Below, piece by piece: positions 1 to 11,166 of a stretch of 64,000 bases of DNA. The stretch is from assembly GCA_018296165.2 (NCBI GenBank), contig JACKQL020000038.1, positions 1-64,000 of the forward strand, written 5' to 3'. A model generated the notes under the pieces. It ran no database searches. It saw only the letters and a program-made list of their open reading frames with translations, and was not told the DNA's origin. This stretch comes from Termitomyces sp. T153 (Eukaryota; Basidiomycota; Agaricomycetes; Agaricales; Lyophyllaceae). Positions within the stretch are counted from its first letter, which is position 1. Each line of letters begins with the position of its first letter. Position numbers and translations under genes: made by a program.

Positions 1-783
1 CCCCCCCCCAAGCAGCTGTAGGAAGGTTCTCCTTTGCACCTATTTCAGAGGTTTCAGCACCTTGCTCCAAACTCCCTTGCTCTGTGCTCCCTAATGTATT
101 TGATGGGGACCATAGAGTTGGAGAATGTTTGCTCCAGTCTTCCATCACCTATATCCAGTTGAGTGATGAAGCCTTTGCCTCTGATGCCTTGAAAATGCCT
201 GGGTTCTCTCCTACATGAAAGCAGGCTGAGCCTTAACTTACACACTGCACATTAGTTGATGCCTAGGAGGAGTTGAGAGTTTTTCTGGCTGGATGGAGTT
301 TGATGGAGTTTGAGAGCAAGTTCTGAGCTGAGTTCTTTCTCCTTGACCCTGCCAAGACTGCAGCTCTTTCCCTTTGAGACTGAACCCAGTATGGTCAAGG
401 AAAGCAGTCACTTGATAAGTACATTGACTCTTTCTGTGCCTTAGTCAAACAGGCTGGATATCCAGATGGTCTGCAACTCTGCCTAAACTTCTGAGATGGA
501 CTCCACCCCTCTCTCATAGATCACATTGACAGTATGGCAGAGGGCTGCCCAGATGATGAGCATGTCAATACCTGGTACAAGGTGGCATGTGAGCAGTGGC
601 AGCTGATGAAACTGCAACATGAGCTGTGGTGGATGCAACTCTTGATGTTTTCTTTCTCTTGTGGCAGGTTCACCCCCCAAGTTCCCCCCTCCATGCCTGC
701 TCCAGCAGCTCCATGAGCAGGTGCAGCTCTTCCCAGTCCATCTCATGTTGCCCCCTTGTATTTCCTACCCCAAGGAGTCCCAA

Positions 784-1903
784 TGATGTGTTCCTATGCC
801 ACCTAGCTGCTGTGCATGAAACCAAAAAGGAAGACCTAAACACTAGCAACTAGATAGGATAGCTGGCAGTAGGAACTTAATAGGGGGTGAGTCAGTAACC
901 ATCCCAAAAAGCAAGAGCTAGTAAGTGTGGAGTGATCAATAAGTGAAAAGTGTTGCTATTGCTAGCTTAATTTGCTAGATGGTAATGAAAGGTTGCTGGA
1001 TAAAAAAAGGGGAAAGGGACAAAGGCAAAAGAGTCACTAAGGAAGGGGAAAACTAAGCAATAGAAAGGGAGTTGGGAACAAGGAATAAGTGAGGTCAGAG
1101 AAGACTAGGGGACAAATGCAAACTAATTGCTAGCCATAGTTGCTAGCATTGCTAAATCAAAATAATGTTAAGGGTACTCATAGTTGGCACCCACACTAAG
1201 TTGAGGTTGAAGTTGTTAAGACTGTTGCTAAGTCATTGGCAATGATGAGAGAGAGCAATAAGAAATCTGAAGCTGGTAAGCTGAAAGCTAGTGAGGAAGA
1301 GTGGTACTCTGTTTGTTGTCTTTGTCTCTATGTACAGGCAGTATTTATACTGTTTATAAGTATAGTATTTAGAAAGGAGATATGAGTTGCCACCAGCAAC
1401 AGCATCTGCCAAAGTGTTTATGATACATACTGAATGTCAGTCTGGTAACCAAGTATATGTACACAATGTTAATATGATGCAGAAAAATTGTCAATCACAA
1501 GAAAAGAGCATTTCCAATGTCAATACCTGAAGTGTAGATGCTGTTCAAGTATGTTTGTAAGCTTTACAAGAAAAATGATAAGTAAGAAATCACATGACTG
1601 TTAATATATCCCTTTTCAGAGAGGAGGCAGTGTTGTCCCAAGAAATGTCATTAGTGGTTGTCACTAAGAAAGGTCTTGGCCTTATCATTCTAGATCCAAA
1701 ATCCAGACTCCATATAATGTGGCTCATGATCCATAAGTCTTGTAGTTGCTAAAATCCTGTGCAAAGGCTACATTGTTCCAGACCTTGGGGCTAGACCTCA
1801 CATGCTAAGTGTTGTGATTTGTGTCAGGTCATGTACAATATAATCAGCTGCTGTCCAATCAGAATTGCCAAAAATGGTGCTCAGCAACAAGTGGGTCTTA
1901 TCA
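784..1903 (+). repeat. 1.1-kb dispersed repeat, copy 1 (LTR-like)
   Basis: The segment begins TGATGTG and ends TTATCA and sits inside gag of element A, where H shows uninterrupted sequence. It matches 34285-35946 along its whole length once the solo LTR in that copy is removed. It has no coding capacity. A TATA-like stretch around 1340 (TATTTATACTG) is shared by both copies, which suggests an LTR, but TG...CA ends with a clean 5-bp target duplication are not demonstrable, so a MITE-like element is also possible. Confidence 0.6.
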
Positions 1904-2143
1904 CTGATGGATGTTGATGCCTCCCAACAGCAGTCCTCTACCCCTCTATTGTGCTGATGCTGTGGAAAGGTGGGTCATTTTGCCCATTACTGTCTTCAAG
2001 AGCTAGAAGTCCACTATCTGTCTGCATCAGAGCAAGAAGAACTGCTCATCCAACTCCTGGCTGCCCAGGATGCAATGGGAGCCCCCTCTCCTGATGCACC
2101 TATAGCTGTCCACTCTGATGAGGCAGCCAATGTATTGGAGGAG

Positions 2144-2152
2144 GATTTTTAA
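2144..2152 (+). promoter_or_regulatory. putative -1 frameshift junction gag/pol, element A
   Basis: Gag ends GAT TTT TAA. Sliding back one base lets TTT re-pair with TTT and opens a frame TTT TTA AAA GGG CAA CAG ATG into pol. The same arrangement is present in D (12743-12751), B (26692-26700) and H (63413-63421 on -). Reinitiation at the pol ATG at 2164 is the alternative. Confidence 0.45.
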
Positions 2153-2163
2153 AAGGGCAACAG

Positions 2164-5100
2164 ATGAACTGTATGCCACTATTGCCTAGTGCTAATCATT
2201 TTGATCCCCTGTCCATAGAATCAAACATATCTGTTGCCACCTTTGATACTATGCCCAAAATGATAAGCCCCTCCTCAGATGTACAAATCCCCTCTCCAGC
2301 TAAAGTCTCTACTGGAAACACACCTCCTAACCCATGCCTCCAGGTTCCTGCATAGGAACACTTTCCCCCATTGTTACATTGTTTCTTCTACCCCTTCTGC
2401 AAACTCCCTGAAGCTACAGGTAGAAATCAAGACAACAGACACCCAGCAGACCCAAAGTGTGGTTGCTCTGCTTGATAGTGGGGCAATAGGCCTCTTTCTG
2501 GATACCGACTATGTGCAACAGCACTGCCTCACCACACACCCCCTTTCTTGTCCTATCCCTGTATACAATGTGGATGGCACACTTAATGAGGCTGGCTCTA
2601 TTTGCTCTGTAATGGACCTGGTACTCTACTACCAAAACCACTCAGAACAGGCTGCTTTTGCTGTTACTAGTTTGGGAAAACAAGACATGATCTTAGGGTT
2701 CACCTGGTTACATGAACACAACCCTGAGATTGACTGGACTAAGGGTGAGGTGAAGATGAGCCACTGCCCTCATTGTTGCATTACTTGTGCAGAAGAAGCC
2801 CATAAGGAGCAGAGAGCCAAGGTTTGCAAGCATGCTGCTGTGCATGCCTGTCATGCTGAGCACCTCCCTTATGCTGATCCTGACCTCCTGAATCCCCCCC
2901 TCTGGCATTCCCTCATAGAGAGGCCCTCTATGAGGATGTCCAAGGTGTTAGGTGTGAACCTCAGGAGGAAGAGGAATGCCAAGGAGAATGGACCAGTGCT
3001 ACAGACCCAGAGGCTCTTGACAAAACCATAGAGGTGGGGGATAGGATCTATGCTATGACCCTCTGCCCCTCTCCTATGGTGGCAGAGATCCAGGCCAGTC
3101 AGACCACTTCTCAACATCTGGCAGAGGCATTTGCAGCAAACTTGCAGCTCCAGCCTTTTTGTAGCACAGTTCTCAATCACCTCCATGGTTTTGAGGACAT
3201 ATTCTCCAAGGCATCCTTTGATTCACTTCCAGAGTGTAAGCAGTGGGATCATGCAATTGAGCTGATACCAGATGCAGAGCCTGCTAGCTACAAGGTCTAT
3301 CCACTTGCACCCTGTGAGCAGGATGAGCTGGATGCATTCCTACAAGAGAATCTTAGCTCAGGACAGATACAACCCTCTAAGTCCCTGATGGCCTCCCCAG
3401 TCTTTTTCATTAAGAAGGATGGGTCTCTTTGCCTGGCTCAGGATTATTGGGTCTTGAATGCAATGACAGTGAAGAACTCTGACATCTTTCATGATCTGAT
3501 TGTAAAAGGTGTTGTTTGCATGTATCTTGACAATATCCTCATCTACACCAAGACCTTGGAGGAGCATTGCTAGGTCATTGCACATTGCCTTGAAACACCT
3601 CCACCAACACCAGCTCTATTTGAAGCCTGAGAAGTGTGAGTTTAAATAGACTAAAGTTGAGTACCTAGATTTGATCATCTCACATGGAATGGCAGAGATG
3701 GATCCTGTTAAAGTGGCAGGTGTAGTGGGATGGCCTGAACTCAAGAACAAGAAGGAAGTACAGGCCTTTTTGGAGTTTGTTAACTTCTACCAGAGGTTCA
3801 TATAGGATTTCTTCCTCCATGTCCATCCCCTCTTTGACTTCACTGTCAAGGACACAGCATGGCAGTGGGAGTCCAGGCAGCAAGCTGCCTTTGGCTCCCT
3901 CAAGCAAGCTGTTACCTCAAAACACATCCTGCTATTCCCAGATGATGACTCTCCCTTCTGTGTCAAAGCTAATAGCTCTGACTTTGCCATGGGAGCAGTC
4001 CTATTCCAGCAGTCAAAGGAAGATGGCAAGTAGCATCCAGTAGCCTTCTACTCCAGAAACCTTAACACTGTAGAATAGAACTATGAGATTCATGACAAGG
4101 AGATGCTTGCAATTATTTAGTCCTTTGAAGAATGGTGGCATTTCCCTGAGGGCACACAACATAAGTTTTGAAGTCTGGACAGACTACAAGAACCTTGAGT
4201 ACTTCTGTTCTGCTAAAAAGCTCAATCAATGCTAAGCTTGGTGGTCCCTGTACCTGGCCAACTTTGACTTCTCACTGCATCACAAACCTGGACAGAGCAT
4301 GGGCAAATTAGATGCATTGTCCAGGTGGGCTGACCATGGCATGGGGGCAGGGGATAATAATAATATCATGCTCCTCAAGCCAAAGCTCTTTGTCATCCAT
4401 GATGTGCTAGAAGGGATTGTAGTTTAAGGGGACAAGGCAAACATCCTCAGAAACATCTAAAGAGGGAATTGAGAGGGTGCACAGGAGGATGCAGTTGCCC
4501 AAGCTGCATAGGCCCTGTGAGCTCATCAAGCAAGTGGAGTTAAGTCTGTGCATATAGATGAGTGGGGTCTTCAAAATAGGCTTCTAACCTTTCAAGGATG
4601 CATCTATGTGCCTAACATTCCACAACTTTTCTGATGCATTGTAGAGCAACACCACAACTCTTGAGTAGCTGGACATCTGGGAAGGTGGAAGACACTAGAG
4701 CTGGTATTCCAGAATTACTGGTGGCTGCAGATCTCCTGATATGTAGGCACCTACACTAGCACATGTGATCTCTGTCTCTGCACCAAGCCTTGTTGCTACA
4801 CACCTATGGGTCAGCTCCACCCTCTCCCTATTTCAGCTGCTTCCTGGAGTGTGGCATCAGTGTACTTCATTGTGGAACTCCCAGATGCTCATGAATACAA
4901 TGTGGTAATAGTAGTGGTGGACCTCTATAGTAAATGGGCCCATTTTATCCCTACCCACACAACATGCTCTGCCTTAGGAGCAGCTAGCCTATATTGCAAG
5001 AATGTCTGGAAGCTCCATAGTCTGTCAGATAGGTATGTCTCTGACTGAGGCCCCCAGTTTGTAGTGGAGTTCACTCAGGAGCTATACCACCTGTTGGGAG

Positions 5101-5996
5101 TGAAGCTCCATACTACTACAGCCTACCACCCTTAGTCAGATGGGCAGATAAAATGTGTTGATCAGAAACTAGAACAGTTCCTTCATCTGTTTTGTAGTGA
5201 GAGGCAGGATGACTAGGATGAGCTTTTGCTAGATGCTGAGTTCCAGTACAACAACCACATTCACTCTTCCACACAGATGACCCCATTTTTCCTGGATACT
5301 GGCAGGCACCCCCTGCATGGGATTTGAACCTTGGGCACACCTCCCTGAGAATGACTCTGTCAATGAGTTTGTGGACTAGATAAAAAGGGCACAGGAGGAG
5401 GCAAAAGCTGCATTGGTAAAGGCCAAGGAGGACATAGCATAGTGCTATGATTGCTGTTAGACACCAGCCCCAGTTTAAAAGCCAGGAGACCATGTGTACT
5501 TGAATAGCTCAAACATTAAGATAATAAGGCCATCCCAGAAGCTGTCACATTGTCATCTTGGCCCCTTCACAGTGGAGGAGAAGGTAGGGCCTTTGGCATA
5601 CTGACTTAAACTCTTGGCAGGCCTACACTAGTTGCATCCAGTCTTCAATATTGTCAAACTGTTTCTAGCTCTAAAAAATCCAATTCTAGGCTGCTGCCCT
5701 AAGCCACTCCCACTACCAGTTCTGGTTGATGATCAGGAGGTGTATTAAGTGGAAGAAATTCTGAATAACAGGATATTCCAAGGAAAGTTGCAGTTCAAAG
5801 TGAAATGGAAGGGAATGGCATTGAGGACATTTTTTGAAAACCACAGACTAGTGTATGTGCACCTGCCCTGGTCCAGGATTTCTACCACAAGCATCCCAAT
5901 GCTCTGAAAGCCATTTGAGGCATCTACCCCATCTCAGCAGTTGACCAGGCAGTCCATGACATTTTCTATCTAGTATGTCAAGATGCTGCATGCTAA
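2164..5996 (+). pseudogene. pol pseudogene of element A (PR-RT-RH-IN-chromo)
   Basis: The aspartic protease is near 2470-2790 with catalytic LDSGA and the downstream ILGFTWL flap-like motif. Reverse transcriptase runs from about 3190 to 3800 but lacks roughly 70 codons: VKNS joins DIFHDL directly, removing the TKLDV catalytic Asp and the fingers/palm seen in H. The remaining active-site motif reads YLDN instead of YLDD. RNase H (about 3930-4200), the integrase HHCC finger and DDE core (about 4620-5240) and a chromodomain (about 5740-5960) follow. Numerous stops and the in-frame deletion make it non-functional. The tail ends at TAA 5994-5996 just before the polypurine tract. Confidence 0.85.
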
Positions 5997-6007
5997 GAAG
6001 GGGGTGA
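5994..6007 (+). other. polypurine tract of element A
   Basis: A purine-rich run (AAGAAGGGGGTGA) abuts the TGTCAGGGG start of the 3' LTR. This is the position where plus-strand DNA synthesis is primed in LTR retrotransposons. The same layout occurs in B, H, C and G. Confidence 0.75.
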
Positions 6008-6359
6008 TGTCAGGGGACCACTGTTTTAGGTCAGCATGTGCATGGCCATGATCATGCATGTGCAAGTCTGAGTCATGTGATTAGGTCAGCCATGTGCAAG
6101 TCTGGGTCATGTGATTAGGTTAGCATGTGCATACTGCAAGTCACATAATTTTTCTGTCCTACTGTACAGTTGTGTCCCATGAGTCTGAAGGCCTAGAGTG
6201 TAGCATCTGGCCTAGGGAGTTCCTCAGACTTATTTTCTTTGGATCTCCCTTTGCCAAGTGTGTAGTATACTTATAGACACCATACCATACTGAATAGACT
6301 TTGGATCTCCCTTTGCCAGTTGTGTAATTGAGCCACAGCCTCCAGAGATCACCCTTACA
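6008..6359 (+). repeat. 3' LTR of element A (352 bp)
   Basis: It starts TGTCAGGGGAC and ends CCCTTACA. A duplicated module around 6060-6130 repeats CATGTGCAAGTCTG and TCATGTGATTAGGT. It is homologous in reverse orientation to the LTR at 58987-59360, including the segments with GGATCTCCCTTTGCCA, but the two carry different internal tandem repeats. Confidence 0.8.
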
Positions 6360-6434
6360 AGATTTGCACAAGCCACAATTGGATTTATACACTGCTTATT
6401 GGATTGTCAATGATGAATGTTATTGGATGCTCAC

Positions 6435-7280
6435 TGTCAGGTTCTACTGATCATGGGGGCTCAGATCTACTAGGCAAGTCCTTACTAGGTGGACACAACA
6501 TCTGATTCGTATAATTGGAGTTCAGAGGTGCTTCAGAGCATGAGAAGTAGAGAGACAAAGCAATAGAAATGCTCTGGATGAGTCCAGAGGGTTCCAGGAG
6601 TGTGCAGGGTTCAACATGAGTGTAGAACAGGCATGGGGCAAAGAGCAAATAGAAACTGATGAGACAAGACAAGACTAGGAGATGAGATGAGACAAAAATG
6701 AGAAGAAAATAAGATTGAGATAAGAGAGATAGAGGCTTGAGCATAAAATAAAGAGAAAACACAGGTGTAAGTAGGCAATATCAAGACTACCATAACTAGT
6801 ACTATTCTATGACTTAAATACTGGTTGGGAGGTCTCCTTAAGAACCTCCAAGAATGAGGTTGGGGCTTATTGAGGCTGCATGTGATAGGCAGGTTTGTTG
6901 GCTTTGATGTGTCAGGTGGTTGTGGTGATCCATTGATGTGGGTTGCTGATGAGCAAAGTGTAGGGAAAGAGTTAGAGTTATCTAGATCCCTGGCAGGGTC
7001 TGTGAAGGAGACCAGGGAAGTGGTGGAGCCCATGGGGAGTACTGGAGGGGTGGAGGGACTTGTGGTGGAGTTAAAGAGAGCACCTAGGACCTGTAGTAGT
7101 CATTGAGGAGTAGTGGAGCCTGAGAAGGAAGTGCCAGGGTTTGCCAGAGAGTTTGGAATTTGCTGGGGTGGGCTGGGAGTGAGCAAAGGTTGCAGCAGGT
7201 TGAGAAGGCATTGGTAGGTACTCTGGAGAATTGGAGGATGTTGGGGGAGAGCTCCAGAGGTCTGGGAGTGGGTTGTAACA
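6435..7280 (-). repeat. 3' LTR of element C (846 bp)
   Basis: On the - strand it begins TGTTACAACC and ends GAACCTGACA. It contains the TATA-like core AGTATTTAAG near 6816 and the T/C-rich block that follows it in all family-C LTRs. Homologues are at 19370-20035, 24888-32160 (split) and 55593-56736. The flank CTCAC at 6430-6434 matches the base run right of 20035. Confidence 0.8.
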
Positions 7281-8900
7281 TCATTCCCCCTTCAGCATCA
7301 AGACTCTCAAAGTGCAGGTGCAATTTGGGGATTGATGGGGGCATGAGAATAGAAGTCAGAGCAATATTGATCACTCTGCAGTGAGTGGTGGCAGCATGGG
7401 AAGCAAAGTTGAAGCAAGGCCACTGATGATCAGAAATCTCCTTCCAATCAATTAAAAGGATCAGGATGCACCTCAGGGCTTTCCAATTCCCTTCCTATGT
7501 CTTTCTCAGCTTTATTCTCCACTTCATCATCCTCCTCAACTCCTCTGCTGTGGGACAACAATTGTGTTGAGGTGGGGGCAGACTACAAGGGTTGGCAAGC
7601 AGAGTTTGACTAGCCTTGGGACTGGAGAAGGGTTGATTTGATGTACTGTAGCTGTAGGTGCACTGATTTGGGGTCAGGACAGTGCTGATTACCTTTACTA
7701 GAGTTATTTGTGGTAGTAAGGGGTCTGTCAGGGGGTTCCTCCTAGGTCCAGACCCTCACTTGCCTAGTCTCAGTTTCTCCAGTTTAGTTGTCTAGGTCAA
7801 GCTTGGGACTAGGCCTAGTGTGGGCTGTTCTGGAGGATCAGAGGGTGGCACAGGCAGAGGTTATGCCAGAGCAGTTTGCAGAGGCCATGAGTTGGGTGTG
7901 AGGTTCCCTGCCATTGGAGTGGTGCCAGATCAAGGCTCCTGTAAGTTGTCAGAAATTTTGTATCATACTCTGGTTGAGTCAACTCCTTAGTGTGCTCCCT
8001 GTGCTCAATATGGGGAGCAATGTGAGTTCAAGGCACTGGTGGCAGGGTTCTGCCAGGATTTCTCAATTTGCCTTCTGTGTTGTATGCAGCATGAGAAGTG
8101 CCCTATTTAATGGGAGTGGCAGATAATGTGCATGGCTATGGAGCAGTGTTGGAAAGTGGTGTAGATAAGGGATCAGATGGGATAGGGGTGGAAAGGGAGG
8201 GCATCAGAGAGTGGAGTTTCAGCAGAGAAGGTAGAGCTGCTACAGAAGAGTTGCAGAGAGAAGGCATCCACCACACAGGACAAGGGAAAGTGAAGGGTGT
8301 CCCCAAACCTGGAGGCTGTGCCTAGCAAGTGGCCCAGGTCAAAGTGTTAATAGCAGGCTCTCCAAAGCCTCATGTGTATTCTTCCAGATTAGGAAATCTG
8401 GTGGGGCAACTCAAGGACATCTCCATATTAGCATTGTCAACCTCTGGGGTGTTCCTTCATTGGTGGGTAGATGCACTAACTAGGTTGCTAGTAGTCTGCA
8501 AAGAAGAGTTCTAGAGGGTGAAAGGACTGGAACATGATGCAGAGGGATAGAGATGCAGCATGGATGGACAGGGATAAGGCATAGCAGAAGCAGGGGGTGG
8601 TTGCATAGATGGCCACTGAGTAGGTGCTGGAGATTCAGGGGTTGTGGGAGCACCTGGGGCAGCTAGAGCCCACAGATGGAGTGGTGGAGTGCCAGGGAGT
8701 GCCAGAGGGTGGGCTATCCCAGGCAGCAGTAGAAGCCAGATGGTGGTGGGAGGAATGGCTGGTCAATAAGGTGGCCTTGAAGTGGGCCAGCATATTGTTT
8801 AAGTACTCATTCATTCCTCTTGGCCTTGCTAATGTGGTTTGGCTGGGCTGAGTCCAGGAGCAAATCCCTAGTAAATTCAGAGGCAGGAGTTATGCCCACT
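7281..8900 (-). other. decayed internal sequence of element C, no recognisable domain
   Basis: Between the polypurine tract at 7281-7293 and the integrase fragment starting near 8924 I find no recognisable domain on either strand. A few short open stretches exist on -, for example around 8540-8860, but they match nothing I know. By position this should have held the distal integrase and chromodomain of C and the 3' part of D, so those parts are deleted or too mutated to see. Confidence 0.4.
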
Positions 8901-8923
8901 AATGCTATCTGTATGAGCTAGTC

Positions 8924-9610
8924 CTAGGGGTCTTGGGGCTTGGTGGAGTGTTGCTGGTGGAAGTTCCAGAGTTTGGCTGGGGCACTGGAAAGGTTCTTGC
9001 AGGGCTTACAAGTGTCATTCTTGTGGAGGTACTGCTCCAACTCCTGGTTTACACATTTGGTCTGGCTGTCAGACTGTGGGTGATAGGCAGTGGAAGTGTG
9101 AAGCTTCATGCCAAGTAGTTGATAGAGCTCCCTAGTGAAGCCCACCACAAATTGTGGTTCCTGATCAGAGACATAGGCATTGGAGAAGCTATGGGGCTTC
9201 CAGACATTTTTTCAGTACAGGTTTGCAGCACCCATAGTGGAGCAGGTGGTGTGGGTTAGAATGAAGTGTGCTTGCTTGCCATACAGGTCCACCACCACTA
9301 TGATTGCATTGTAACTGTGGGTGTCAGGGAGCTCTACAATGAAGTCAAGGCAATGCTCCATTGTTCTATGGGCATGGGCAGCAGGTGTAGCTGTTCATAG
9401 GGGAGGCAGCATTGGGGCTTGGTCCAGAGACAAAGATTGCATGTGCTAGTGTATGACCCAATGTACCAGGACATTCAGGGCCACCAGTAGTTCCACAATA
9501 CTAGCCCCAATATTTTCCAATGTCTGGGGTGCCCCACAATGCATGAATTGTGGTGTTGCTCTACAATCCTCTAGCAGAGCTCCAGAATGTTGGGCACATA
9601 GATATGATCC
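8924..9610 (-). pseudogene. integrase fragment (same family as D), inverted relative to D
   Basis: The - strand encodes a decayed integrase: the HHCC-finger region begins at CPTFW/VPNIL near 9600, and the core includes SDQEPQFVVGF and AYHPQSDSQTK near 9040-9150. It starts at the very point where D (+ strand) stops at 15375, just before its integrase. I infer that it is the missing integrase of D, separated by an inversion. Stops and a divergent tail after EQYLHK show it is dead. Confidence 0.6.
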
Positions 9611-9612
9611 CA

Positions 9613-10172
9613 TTCCAGAGGACTCCTTCACTCAGTATAACCTCCAGAACAACTCTGCCAACAAGCCAGCCACTTACCAACCCTTCACACTATCTCTAGA
9701 CCACCAACTCCTACTTCAGAATGGACAAATCTATGCTCTGGACCACAAATCTATTTGCCTCAACATCCTTTGGCAGCACCACAACTACAAACTCTGGGGA
9801 CACTCAGAAATTTGTAAGACTCTCTAGCTCATTTTCTGGACTTACTTTTGGCCAGAAATGAAGAAGGACATCACCTGGTATGTGCAGGCCTGCAAACCCT
9901 ATCTCTAGGCCAAGATACCCTGCCACCACCCCTATGGCCTGCTGAAGCCCCTCCATATGGATTGCCACTCCTAGTTCTTGATTTCAATGGACCATATAGT
10001 CAAGCTTCCTGAGTCCAAAGGCTTTGACACAATCCTTGTAGTCATTTGTTGACTTACCAAACAAGCCCTCTTCATCCCCTGCTGCATTACCAACAACACT
10101 CTGGGGTTTGCCAAACTATTCCTCAAACATGTCTTTTCCAAGCATAAATTCCTAGACAACATCACCTCTAAC
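9613..10172 (+). pseudogene. integrase N-terminal half, C family, in inverted orientation
   Basis: The + strand encodes a linker (DSFTQYNLQNN near 9630), the integrase zinc finger (HHNYKLWGHSE, then CKPYL) and the start of the DDE core (FLISMDHIVKLPESKGFDTI near 9975, first catalytic Asp in SMDH). It breaks at NITSN, where SDRG is expected, because the LTR of D begins there. It continues exactly from where the - strand pol of C ends near 15376, so it looks like the inverted continuation of C. Several stops are present. Confidence 0.65.
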
Positions 10173-10261
10173 TGTCAGGGGACTTCCATTTTTGACCTCC
10201 ACTACCTATTCCAGCATCTCCACAGCTTATTTGACATTTCTGAGGCTCATTCCAGAACCCC

Positions 10262-11166
10262 ACAAATTAAGACAAAAAAATTAAGACAAAAAAAAAATTA
10301 TGAATCCCTTAATAGACCAAAAAGGATGGGTTGGAGGCTTTTTAATGCATTTTTTTGTTTAATTCCCCCTTTTGTTTTTTTTTTTTTTTTGAGAATCCAG
10401 TGCCCCTGGATTAATAAAAAAGGAGGGATTAATAAAAAAAGGGCCCCCTCCTCTAACAACTACATACTACGTACTATGTACTATGTACTACATACTACTA
10501 CTATGTAGAGGATGGGGGCATTCTTGACACAAAAACTTCTAATCCAAAGGGATTATTCTTTCAGTCCCCCTTGTTGTTAGACCAAAAAACTTAGAAGAAA
10601 AAAATTATGAATCCAGGGATTAATAACCCCTTGGCATTAATAAAGGGATTAATAAAAACAAGGGGTCTAGAAGGAGGATTCATAAAAGATGGGGTCTAGA
10701 AGAAAGGGGTAGGGAATAAAAAATCCTTATTAATAATGAGCCTATGGAGTCCTTATTATAAAAATAAGAAAATATATAAAAGTAGTAGTTTGAAGTAGTT
10801 GTATAAAATATGAATTATTTTAATTAAAGCCTATAATTTAAGGGTAGAATAATTTCTTGATGAGAAATATGTAGAAGTTCAAATCTTCTTGGGCTTAATA
10901 AAAAATAATTAACCCTGTTATGATTCCCCTTATTTAAAGTGTTTGCTCAAAATGTTAACTTGGAGCATTCTAAAAAGGTAGATTTTAAACAAGAGCAACA
11001 GTAAGACTCATTTGTAATAGTTTAATCTCTACATAGTACATAGTATGTAGTTTTTTTTTTTTTTTTTTTTCTTAATTGGAGGCTTTTTAATGCATTCTAG
11101 AATAAGAATAAGAATAAATAGGGGGATTCATAAAAGGGCTAACAATAAGAAGGGCTAGAATAAGAG
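10262..11166 (+). other. NUMT: mitochondrial DNA insert in an LTR
   Basis: About 0.9 kb of very AT-rich DNA, unlike both neighbours, sits inside the D LTR. It contains a complete organellar-type tRNA-Ile(GAU) at 10827-10897. A 20-base direct repeat, TTGGAGGCTTTTTAATGCAT, occurs near 10332 and 11079, and an inverted pair based on TACTATGTACTATGTA occurs near 10475 and 11033. Long T runs and ATTAATAAA motifs are typical of fungal mitochondrial spacers. No protein gene is visible. The borders are accurate to about 10 bp. Confidence 0.75.
10827..10897 (+). tRNA. trnI(gau): tRNA-Ile (anticodon GAU), mitochondrial type
   Basis: All four arms fold. The acceptor AAGCCTA (10827-10833) pairs with TGGGCTT (10890-10896). 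The D stem ATTT/GAAT has loop AAGGGTA. The anticodon stem ATTTC/GAAAT (10852-10856, 10864-10868) has loop TTGATGA, giving GAT at 10859-10861. The T stem AGAAG/CTTCT (10873-10877, 10885-10889) has loop TTCAAAT. The discriminator is A10897. Nuclear fungal tRNA-Ile genes use AAU or UAU anticodons, while GAU is organellar or bacterial, which supports mitochondrial origin. In this context it is a passenger and probably not expressed. Confidence 0.85.

Larger units (their letters stand above)
1..2152 (+). pseudogene. gag pseudogene of element A (interrupted)
   Basis: Gag forms the retrotransposon particle and binds its RNA. Positions about 93-780 encode a decayed capsid-like region that matches gag of elements B and D, for example the stretch around 534-600 with DDEHVNTWYKVACEQWQLM. 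It is broken by stop codons and by the repeat at 784-1903. The remainder, 1904-2152, holds the CCHC zinc knuckle (CxxCxxxGHFAHYC, first Cys near 1952) and ends in LEEDF followed by TAA at 2150-2152. The uninterrupted arrangement is seen in element H on the opposite strand near 63690. Confidence 0.8.
1..6359 (+). mobile_element. Ty3/Gypsy element A, 5'-truncated by window edge
   Basis: The remnant starts inside gag and runs through pol to a 3' LTR at 6008-6359. Order is gag, protease, reverse transcriptase, RNase H, integrase, chromodomain, polypurine tract, LTR, the plan of chromodomain Gypsy elements. Gag is interrupted at 784-1903 by a separate repeat. CpG is almost absent and many in-frame stops fall where CGA, CAG or TGG codons are expected, so it is dead. 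Its LTR is related to that of element H at the other end of the window. The target duplication cannot be checked because the 5' end lies outside. Confidence 0.9.
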
